In this document: piece by piece, positions 6,037 through 12,087 of the stretch
Layout: each line of letters starts with the position of its first letter
Numbering within the stretch: position 1 is the stretch's first letter
NCBI GenBank assembly: GCA_946007445.1
Contig: CAMGAL010000029.1
Coordinates: 1 to 12,087, forward strand
Direction: 5' to 3'
Length of the DNA: 12,087 nucleotides
From: an uncultured Mediterranea sp.
Lineage (GTDB): Bacteria; Bacteroidota; Bacteroidia; Bacteroidales; Bacteroidaceae
Notes under the pieces: generated by a model
What the model saw: the letters and a program-made list of their open reading frames with translations, nothing else
What the model was told of the DNA's origin: nothing
Databases searched by the model: none
Program-made: the position numbers and the translations under genes

Positions 6037-7164
6037 CTACCCGATGAACCACTTGCTCCCGGGCAGCAGCGACAAGAGCTTGGTGGTGAGGGCACAGCAG
6101 AGGAAGGAGAGGAGGGCGATGCAGGGGATGGCCAGCCAGACGGGCAGCAGGGGATGGGCGACATCGCCGGCTACGAAGAGGGCGGACAGGTTGCTCAGGA
6201 AGAGAAGGTGCATGAGGTACATGCCGAAGGAGAGCTTGGAGAGCTCGGTTATCCAACGGGGTGCCTGGCGCTGCGTGATGCAGCTGAAGAGCAGGAAAGC
6301 ACCGAAGGTGCATAGCAGGACATTGGGCGTGCAGAACTCCCACGACCACTCCAGCATGGGGGTCTCGATGACCCGGCCGGGCACACCGGCGTGCCAGAAC
6401 GACCAGCCGCTGAAGACGGCACCGACTACGAAGCAGAGGGCGCCGATGCGCAGACGGCGGCTGCGGCTCCAGGTGAGGTGGCAACGGATGTAGTGGGCCA
6501 GCACCAGATAGCCCAGGTAGCCCGAGCAGTAGTAGAGCATACCGAAGTAGGGATTCCAGAAGCAGCAGCCCCACAGGTCGGCACTGACAAAGCGCGTGAG
6601 CCAGGGCGCGAGGGTGGAGAGCAGGAAGAAGCCGAGGAAAAGACGCTCGTCGGAGGCTGAGGCCCGCTCCAACCAGGGCGACACCACGGGGATGATGAGG
6701 TAGAGCGAGATGAGCGGATACATGAACCACAGGTGACCGGCCATGGAGGGGAAGGTGAAGGGCAGCATCTTCAAGTCGTTCAACGACTGCTCCCACGACA
6801 TCTGTCCCCACAGCAGGGGCAGGAAGGTGTAGAGCAGCATGAAGCAGAGCATCGGCGGCAGGATGCGCTGGAAGCGGCGGCGATAGAAGGCCTTCATCGA
6901 GGTGCCCGGCCGGAGCGGGACGAGCAGGAAGGCGCTGACTACCATAAAGAGCGGCACGCTGATGCGTCCCAAAGCGCCATCGTAGAGGGCTACCCAGAAA
7001 CGGTTGGCTTCGTTGGCCAACATCGACACATTGCCGGCCAGGCCGGAGGAGTCGGCAGCATAGAAACTCTCGCTGGCATGTACCAGCATCACCAGGAAAC
7101 AGGCCACTACACGGATGTAGTCTACAAACACGATGCGTTGCTTTTCGACATTCATACGGTTCAT
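6037..7164 (-). CDS. acyltransferase-3 family membrane protein
   Basis: Integral inner-membrane protein of the acyltransferase 3 (OafA/WecH-like) family, 375 aa from ATG at 7164, a normal length for the single-domain form. These proteins transfer acyl groups, commonly O-acetyl, to sugars of surface polysaccharides or other carbohydrates. Visible family marks: N-terminal FVDYIRVVACFLVMLVHASE with Asp15, Arg18 and the conserved His29; ISVPLFMVVSAFLL (about 66-79); RRRFQRILPP; HLWFMYPLISLYLIIP (about 144-159); and near the end LSFGMYLMHLLFL (about 311-323). Roughly ten hydrophobic helices are apparent. A second ATG at 7155 is possible. The open frame extends upstream to 7665 only as the antisense of the divergent gene and lacks the family's character. 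The -7 element at 7192-7199 fits a start at 7164. Specific acceptor unknown; no glycan-synthesis genes are adjacent. Confidence 0.9.
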   Translation of the reverse strand: MNRMNVEKQRIVFVDYIRVVACFLVMLVHASESFYAADSSGLAGNVSMLANEANRFWVALYDGALGRISVPLFMVVSAFLLVPLRPGTSMKAFYRRRFQRILPPMLCFMLLYTFLPLLWGQMSWEQSLNDLKMLPFTFPSMAGHLWFMYPLISLYLIIPVVSPWLERASASDERLFLGFFLLSTLAPWLTRFVSADLWGCCFWNPYFGMLYYCSGYLGYLVLAHYIRCHLTWSRSRRLRIGALCFVVGAVFSGWSFWHAGVPGRVIETPMLEWSWEFCTPNVLLCTFGAFLLFSCITQRQAPRWITELSKLSFGMYLMHLLFLSNLSALFVAGDVAHPLLPVWLAIPCIALLSFLCCALTTKLLSLLPGSKWFIG

Positions 7165-7191
7165 TTCGGATATAAGTTGTATTTTTATGGG

Positions 7192-7199
7192 CAAAGGTA
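7192..7199 (-). promoter_or_regulatory. -7 promoter element for the acyltransferase gene
   Basis: Reads TACCTTTG on the minus strand, matching TAnnTTTG, with 27 bp to ATG 7164. It is back to back with the plus-strand element at 7222-7229, so the upstream parts of the two promoters overlap. Confidence 0.5.
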
Positions 7200-7221
7200 A
7201 GCAAATGCCATCACAAATCCC

Positions 7222-7229
7222 TAACTTTG
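7222..7229 (+). promoter_or_regulatory. -7 promoter element abutting the maturase start codon
   Basis: Reads TAACTTTG, a full TAnnTTTG match, ending only 4 bp before ATG 7234. Bacteroidetes transcripts usually begin a few bases after this element, so the mRNA would start at or next to the A of the ATG. No clear -33 TTTG is visible. Confidence 0.42.
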
Positions 7230-7233
7230 TCGC

Positions 7234-8472
7234 ATGAATCAGCAAAAAATTCTCTATGCCCCTTTTGCCCGGCCTCTCTACCTGATGGCCAAGCCTGTAG
7301 GGTCGGTGTGCAACCTGGCCTGCAGCTACTGCTACTATCTGGAGAAGGCCCACCTCTACCACCCGGATGGTGGTGGAAAGGGGTTTGTGATGAGTGATGC
7401 CCTGTTGGAACGCTTCATCCGCCAATACATCGAGTCGCAGACCATGCCGCAGGTGCTCTTCACCTGGCACGGTGGCGAAACGCTCATGCGCCCTCTCTCC
7501 TTCTACCGCAAGGTCATGGAGCTGCAGCGCCGCTATGCCGGTGGCCGTACCATCGACAACTGCCTGCAGACGAACGGCACCTTGCTGACCGACGAGTGGT
7601 GTCGCTTCTTCCGCGACAACGGTTGGCTCATCGGGGTCTCTATCGACGGCCCTCGGGAGTTTCACGATGCCTATCGGCGCAACCGGCAGGGAGGGCCCTC
7701 GTGGTACAAGGTGATGAAGGGCATCGAGCTACTGCAACGGCACGGGGTGGAGTGGAACGCGCTGGCTGTGGTCAACAACCTCAATGCGGACCATCCGCTG
7801 GAGTTCTACGACTTCTTCCGCAGCATGGGTTGCCACTACATCCAGTTCTCGCCCATCGTAGAGCGGCTGCTGCCCCATGCCGACGGGCGCCATCTGGCTG
7901 CGCCTGCCGATGCCGGCGACATTCCCCTGGCTCCCTACAGCGTCACTCCCCGTCAGTGGGGCGACTTCCTCTGCGCCCTCTTCGATGAGTGGGTGAAGCG
8001 CGACGTGGGCAGCTACTTCATCCAGCTCTTCGATGCGACCTTGGCCGGATGGGTGGGCGAGCAGCCCGGCGTGTGTACCCTGGCCGAGACGTGTGGACAA
8101 GCGGGAGTCATCGAGTATAACGGTGATGTCTACTCGTGCGACCACTTCGTCTTTCCGGAGTATCGCCTGGGCAACATCCAGTCGCAGACCATCACCGAGA
8201 TGATGTATAGCCCCCGTCAGCAGCGCTTCGGAGCCGCCAAGCGCGACACCCTGCCCACGCAGTGCCGCGAGTGCCGCTATCTGATGGCCTGTCACGGCGA
8301 GTGCCCCAAGAACCGCTTTGCCCACACGGCCACGGGCGAGCCGGGACTCAACTACCTCTGCGAAGGCTACTACCGCTACTTCGACCATGTGGCGCCCTAT
8401 ATGGACTTCATGAAGCGCGAACTGCTGGCCGGCCGGGCACCGGCCAACGTGATGCAACATTTGAAGGAATAA
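7234..8472 (+). CDS. anaerobic sulfatase-maturating enzyme (radical SAM, SPASM)
   Basis: Cytoplasmic radical S-adenosylmethionine enzyme that oxidises the active-site Cys or Ser of sulfatases to formylglycine before export, 412 aa. The radical SAM motif CX3CX2C is at Cys26, Cys30 and Cys33 (VCNLACSYCYYLEKA). The N-terminal YAPFARPLYLMAKPVG is typical of Bacteroides maturases and supports ATG 7234. The C-terminal SPASM domain has Cys281, Cys287, Cys302, Cys344, Cys347, Cys353, Cys357 and Cys376. This spacing nearly reproduces that of the characterised clostridial enzyme and provides two auxiliary 4Fe-4S clusters. Asp303, right after Cys302, corresponds to the proposed catalytic base. TWHGGE (77-82) and the VSIDGP segment (135-140) are also family-typical. 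No sulfatase is present in the window. The next gene follows after 34 bp without a visible promoter, so the two are probably co-transcribed. Confidence 0.94.
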   Translation: MNQQKILYAPFARPLYLMAKPVGSVCNLACSYCYYLEKAHLYHPDGGGKGFVMSDALLERFIRQYIESQTMPQVLFTWHGGETLMRPLSFYRKVMELQRRYAGGRTIDNCLQTNGTLLTDEWCRFFRDNGWLIGVSIDGPREFHDAYRRNRQGGPSWYKVMKGIELLQRHGVEWNALAVVNNLNADHPLEFYDFFRSMGCHYIQFSPIVERLLPHADGRHLAAPADAGDIPLAPYSVTPRQWGDFLCALFDEWVKRDVGSYFIQLFDATLAGWVGEQPGVCTLAETCGQAGVIEYNGDVYSCDHFVFPEYRLGNIQSQTITEMMYSPRQQRFGAAKRDTLPTQCRECRYLMACHGECPKNRFAHTATGEPGLNYLCEGYYRYFDHVAPYMDFMKRELLAGRAPANVMQHLKE

Positions 8473-8506
8473 CCCCTATTTCATCCATAACGAAAAAACA
8501 AATAAC

Positions 8507-11500
8507 ATGAAAAAACTCATCTGTACTCTGGGCTTCGGACTGGCCGCACTGGCCGCCCAAGCCATCACGCCCCTCTGGCTGCGCGACGTGCGCATCTCTC
8601 CCGACGGAAGTGAGATTGCCTTCTGCTACAAAGGCGACATCTACAAGGTGGCCGCCCAAGGGGGCGAAGCACGCCAGCTCACCACGACCCCTTCCTATGA
8701 ATGTATGCCCGTGTGGAGTCCCGACGGCAAGCAAATAGCCTTTGCCAGCGACCGCCATGGCAATCTGGACATCTTCGTCATGTCCGCTCAAGGAGGAGCG
8801 GCCCGCCGGCTGACGACCAACTCCGTGAGTGAGCAGCCTTGGGCCTTCTCGCCCGACGGACGCGACATCTACTTCTCGGCCTCCATCCAAGACCCGGCCG
8901 AAAGCGCCCTCTTCCCTTCGGCCCGCATGACCGAGCTCTACACCGTGCCCACCGCAGGCGGACGCACCCGGCAGGTACTGGCCACGCCGGCCGAAGCCAT
9001 CTGCTTCGATGCCAAGGGGACGAAGCTCTACTACCAGGACCGCAAGGGCGGCGAGGATGAGTGGCGCAAGCACCACACCTCCTCCATCACCCGCGACCTC
9101 TGGGTGTACGACACCGCAACGGGTCGCCATACGAATCTGCCCAACCGCCCGGGTGAGGACCGCAACCCGGCCCTCAGCCCCGACGGCAAGCAACTCTACT
9201 TCCTGAGCGAGCGCGACGGAGGCTCCAAGAACGTCAATGAGCTCGACCCGCCGCAGCCGCAGGCGGCCACCCGGGCGGTGACGCACGTCAAGGCGGACCC
9301 CGTGCGCTTCCTCTCCGTGGCGGCCAACGGCCTCCTCTGCTATACGTACAATGGAGAAATCTATACCCAGCCGGCCGCAGGCAAAGCCGCTAAGGTGGCC
9401 ATCAGCCTGACCCGCGACGACATGCCGCAGACCGAGCGCATCGACCTCAGTGGCAAGGCTACGGCCGCCGTGCCCTCGCCCGACGGCAAGCAGGTGGCTT
9501 TTGTGGTGCGTGGCGAGGTGTTCGTGACGGCTGCCGGCTACCCCACGACCAAGCAGATTACTCATACCGCAGCTGCCGAGCGCAGTGTGGCTTGGAGCCC
9601 CGACGGCCGCACCCTGGCCTACACCAGCGAACGCGACGGCCGCACACAGATTTTCCTGGCCAAGATAGCCCGACAAGAGGAGCCCGACTTTGCGCACTGC
9701 ACGTTGGTGAACGAGGAGGTGCTGCTTCCCTCGGAGAAGGTGGAGCGCGGCTTCCCGCAGTTCAGCCCTGACGGCAAGGAGCTGGCCTTCATTGAAGACC
9801 GCCGGATGCTGAAGGTGGTGACGCTCGACAGCAAGCGGGTGCGCCAAGTGACCGACGGCTCTACCTGGCCTACTACGGATGGTGGCTTCGACTACTGCTG
9901 GAGTCCCGACGGACGCTGGTTTGCCCTGGAGTTTGTAGGCAACGGACACTATCCCTACAACGACATCGGCCTGGTCAGCGCCGAGGGAGGCCAGCCTATC
10001 CTCAACCTCACGGGCAGCGGCTATACCGACGGTTCGCCCCGCTTCGTCATGGAGGGCAATGCCATCCTCTTCACCACCGAACGTTACGGCATGAGGGCCC
10101 ACGCCTCGTGGGGCTCGCAGGAAGATGCCATGCTGGTGTTCCTCAATCAGGATGCCTACGACCGCTACTGCCTGAGCAAGGAGGAGTACGAACTACGCAA
10201 GGAGCTGGAGAAGAAAGAGAAGAAGGGAAAGCCCGACGAGAAGAAAGACAAAGTGGCTGACAAGGAGAAGAAAGAACCGGCCAAGCCCATCGTGGTGGAG
10301 ACGGAAGGTATCGAAGACCGCCTAGTGCGCCTCACGCCCAACTCCTCACGGATGGGAGGTGCCATCCTCGGTCCCGATGGTGAGAATCTCTACTACCTGG
10401 CCTCGTTTGAAGGAGGTTCCGACCTCTGGAAGATGAGCCTGCGCAAGCACGAGACCAAACTGCTGCACAAGGGCATCGGCGGTTGGGCCACCCTGGAGCT
10501 GGACGAGAAAGGCGAGAAGCTCTTCATCCTGAGCGGACGCTCCATGAAGATGATGGACCTCAAGTCGGACAAGCTGGAGAACATCGCCTACAAGGGCGAG
10601 ATGCTGATGGACCTTGCCGCCGAGCGCGACTATATGTTCGACCGCGTCTATCGCCAAGAGAAATTGCGCTTCTACCGCACCGACATGCACGGCGTGGATT
10701 GGGAGGCCATGACGGCCGCTTACCGCCGCTTCCTGCCTCATATCGACAACAACTACGACTTTGCCGAGCTGCTCAGCGAGTGGCTGGGTGAGCTGAATGT
10801 ATCGCACACGGGAGGCCGTTATACCCACAACGGCGTGAGCCAGCCCACGGCCAGCCTCGGACTGCTCTATGACTGGAACTACCAAGGCAAGGGTATGCGC
10901 ATTGCCGAGGTGGTGGAGAAGGGCCCCATGGACAAGGCCGACAGCCAGGTGAAGGTGGGCTGCATCGTCGAGCAGATTGACGGAGAGGCCATCACACCCG
11001 ATGCCGATGTCTATCCGTTGCTGGCCGGCAAGGCAGGGCAGAAGACGCTGGTGTCGCTCTACGACCCGCAGAGCGGCAAGCGCTGGCAGGAGGTGGTGTT
11101 GCCCATCAGCTCCTCGGCCTTCAGCAACTTGCTCTATCGCCGCTGGGTGAAGCAGCGTGCCGCCGATGTGCAGCGCTGGTCGAAGGGCCGCTTGGGCTAT
11201 GTGCATATCCAGGGCATGAACGACGGCAGCTTCCGCACCGTCTATAGCGACATTCTGGGCAAGTACAACCATTGCGACGGCATCGTCATCGACACCCGTT
11301 TCAACGGAGGTGGTCGTCTGCACGAAGACATTGAGGTGCTCTTCAGTGGCGAGAAGTATCTCACGCAGGTGGTGCGTGGCCGCGAGGCGTGCGACATGCC
11401 CAGCCGCCGCTGGAACAAGCCCAGCATCATGTTGCAGTGTGAGGCCAACTACTCCAACGCCCACGGCACCCCCTGGGTGTACCGCCATCGCGGCATCGGC

Positions 11501-11749
11501 CGTCTGGTGGGTGCGCCCGTGCCCGGCACCATGACCACCGTCTCTTGGGAGACACTGCAAGACCGCAGCCTCGTATTCGGTATTCCCGTAGTAGGCTATC
11601 GTCAGGACAATGGTGTCTACCTGGAGAACTCGCAGCTCGACCCCGATGAGCTGGTGCTCAATGCCCCCGAGACCATCGTGCGTGGCGAGGACACCCAGCT
11701 GAAGACGGCTGTGGATGAATTGCTCCGCGAGATAGATGGCAAAAAGTAG
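8507..11749 (+). CDS. exported tricorn-like S41 peptidase
   Basis: Secreted or periplasmic serine protease of the tricorn type (MEROPS S41), 1080 aa, close to the usual length. A signal peptide (MKKLICTLGFGLAALAAQA) is followed by WD40-like PD40 beta-propeller repeats marked by SPDG at about 31, 71, 115, 224, 324, 364, 420 and 466. A Lys/Glu-rich linker spans about 559-595, then come further propeller blades (GPDG at 622), a PDZ-like domain at about 785-865 and the S41 core at about 895-1055. By alignment of motifs to Thermoplasma tricorn, the active-site residues are His767 after Ser766 (NVSHTGG), nucleophile Ser983 (NYSNAHG) and Glu1040 (VYLENSQLDPD); NGGG at 933-936 lies in the core. The residue after the nucleophile is Asn984, where related proteins often have Asp. 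The leader is A-rich without SD. It probably degrades peptides that enter the propeller channel. Confidence 0.94.
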   Translation: MKKLICTLGFGLAALAAQAITPLWLRDVRISPDGSEIAFCYKGDIYKVAAQGGEARQLTTTPSYECMPVWSPDGKQIAFASDRHGNLDIFVMSAQGGAARRLTTNSVSEQPWAFSPDGRDIYFSASIQDPAESALFPSARMTELYTVPTAGGRTRQVLATPAEAICFDAKGTKLYYQDRKGGEDEWRKHHTSSITRDLWVYDTATGRHTNLPNRPGEDRNPALSPDGKQLYFLSERDGGSKNVNELDPPQPQAATRAVTHVKADPVRFLSVAANGLLCYTYNGEIYTQPAAGKAAKVAISLTRDDMPQTERIDLSGKATAAVPSPDGKQVAFVVRGEVFVTAAGYPTTKQITHTAAAERSVAWSPDGRTLAYTSERDGRTQIFLAKIARQEEPDFAHCTLVNEEVLLPSEKVERGFPQFSPDGKELAFIEDRRMLKVVTLDSKRVRQVTDGSTWPTTDGGFDYCWSPDGRWFALEFVGNGHYPYNDIGLVSAEGGQPILNLTGSGYTDGSPRFVMEGNAILFTTERYGMRAHASWGSQEDAMLVFLNQDAYDRYCLSKEEYELRKELEKKEKKGKPDEKKDKVADKEKKEPAKPIVVETEGIEDRLVRLTPNSSRMGGAILGPDGENLYYLASFEGGSDLWKMSLRKHETKLLHKGIGGWATLELDEKGEKLFILSGRSMKMMDLKSDKLENIAYKGEMLMDLAAERDYMFDRVYRQEKLRFYRTDMHGVDWEAMTAAYRRFLPHIDNNYDFAELLSEWLGELNVSHTGGRYTHNGVSQPTASLGLLYDWNYQGKGMRIAEVVEKGPMDKADSQVKVGCIVEQIDGEAITPDADVYPLLAGKAGQKTLVSLYDPQSGKRWQEVVLPISSSAFSNLLYRRWVKQRAADVQRWSKGRLGYVHIQGMNDGSFRTVYSDILGKYNHCDGIVIDTRFNGGGRLHEDIEVLFSGEKYLTQVVRGREACDMPSRRWNKPSIMLQCEANYSNAHGTPWVYRHRGIGRLVGAPVPGTMTTVSWETLQDRSLVFGIPVVGYRQDNGVYLENSQLDPDELVLNAPETIVRGEDTQLKTAVDELLREIDGKK

Positions 11750-11796
11750 GAATCATCCCTTTGACATACATTTTAGCGTGGGATGGTAGGATGTAG

Positions 11797-11827
11797 CGGG
11801 CTGAAGGCTTGCTGGGCCTTCAGCCCG
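11797..11827 (+). terminator. 12-bp stem-loop after the protease gene
   Basis: CGGGCTGAAGGC (11797-11808) and GCCTTCAGCCCG (11816-11827) pair perfectly around a 7-nt loop, 47 bp after the stop codon. There is no T run after it, so it is not a classical intrinsic terminator. It may protect the 3' end or act with another factor. It would also form in RNA from the opposite strand. Confidence 0.6.
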
Positions 11828-12087
11828 TCCCATTGCCTCCGCCTACAGATTCTTGTCATAAAAATAGAGCTGTTTCTATCTGCTGAAATACCTCCCTATC
11901 CAGACCTCATCTTCACCCCAAAACCATCTTTCTCTTTCCTCTAAATAATAGCGAAAAATCCTGACTTGGTAAATCCTTTGTTTTGTCAATATACGCGAAA
12001 TTGGTCATCATCCCAATTTTTCAACCCATTGAATCACAACGATTTGCAAATTTTGCTCTTTCGGCGTTTGTCAAGAATGAGGAGGCC
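11828..12087. other. intergenic tail without recognisable gene
   Basis: This stretch is markedly more A/T-rich than the protease gene. No start codon with a substantial reading frame, no TAnnTTTG element, no tRNA and no repeat was recognised. A plus-strand frame is open from about 11947 to the window edge but has no ATG until about 12073, so I make no call. It may belong to a feature beyond the edge. Confidence 0.4.

Noticed and set aside
5936..7204. Second minus-strand frame (422 codons) across the acyltransferase gene
   Set aside because: It is an out-of-frame Pro, His, Arg and Leu-rich shadow of the genuine membrane protein and runs into the ACCCTCAC repeats.
7165..7665. Upstream extension of the acyltransferase frame
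   Set aside because: The extra 167 codons are antisense to the maturase gene and would run upstream of the -7 element. The family N-terminus begins at 7164.
8408..10102. Minus-strand open frame of 564 codons opposite the maturase end and protease start
   Set aside because: It is a long antisense shadow produced by G+C-rich codon use. There are no domains, and it crosses two genuine genes on the other strand.
10346..11560. Minus-strand open frame of 404 codons opposite the protease
   Set aside because: It has His- and Ala-rich shadow composition with no domain or start context. The plus strand encodes the S41 catalytic core here.
11947..12087. Plus-strand frame open to the window edge
   Set aside because: It has no ATG until about 12073 and shows no recognisable family, and the stretch is too short to judge.

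Overview
The window looks like a chromosomal segment from a member of the Bacteroidales (Bacteroides, Phocaeicola, Prevotella or a relative; I cannot fix the genus). The evidence is lipoprotein signal peptides with LAAC/LTAC lipoboxes, A-rich leaders without Shine-Dalgarno sequences, several matches to the Bacteroidetes -7 promoter element TAnnTTTG, and gut-Bacteroidales families: an anaerobic sulfatase-maturase, a tricorn-like S41 peptidase and a GH31 glycosidase remnant.

Left third (16-4875, all on the minus strand): three paralogous lipoproteins with an alpha/beta-hydrolase layout (Ser-Asp-His triad visible in each; shared block NSAVIEPDYEGYG). They read right to left as 4848->3379, 2987->1551 and 1494->16. 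Between the first and second lies a short fossil of a GH31 alpha-glycosidase (3331->3024): signal peptide and N-terminus joined, out of frame, to the domain that follows the catalytic barrel, with the catalytic middle missing. The layout suggests a former operon for degrading a glycan or ester-substituted glycan that has partly decayed and in which the hydrolase has multiplied.

Middle (4876-6036): about 1.16 kb with no convincing protein gene but dense DNA structure: a minus-strand promoter and 14-bp palindrome; a long imperfect inverted repeat of about 287 bp (5108-5394) with an 11-bp rhythm in its inner arms; three GGTGCAACTT-type repeats; a promoter-like element followed by an SD-like sequence and a 15-codon reading frame; a 22-bp-periodic TGAAACTA array (5513-5623); an A/T-rich hairpin; and an ACCCTCAC/GTGAGGGT inverted-repeat cluster (5874-5963). 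This is the least explained part of the window.

Right half (6037-12087): an integral-membrane acyltransferase-3 protein on the minus strand diverges from a plus-strand pair, an anaerobic sulfatase-maturating radical SAM enzyme (7234-8472) followed 34 bases later by a 1080-residue exported tricorn-type protease (8507-11749) that ends near a strong stem-loop. The divergent promoters sit within about 40 bp, and the maturase start codon is so close to its -7 element that the mRNA may be leaderless. No sulfatase is encoded here, so the maturase must act on targets encoded elsewhere.
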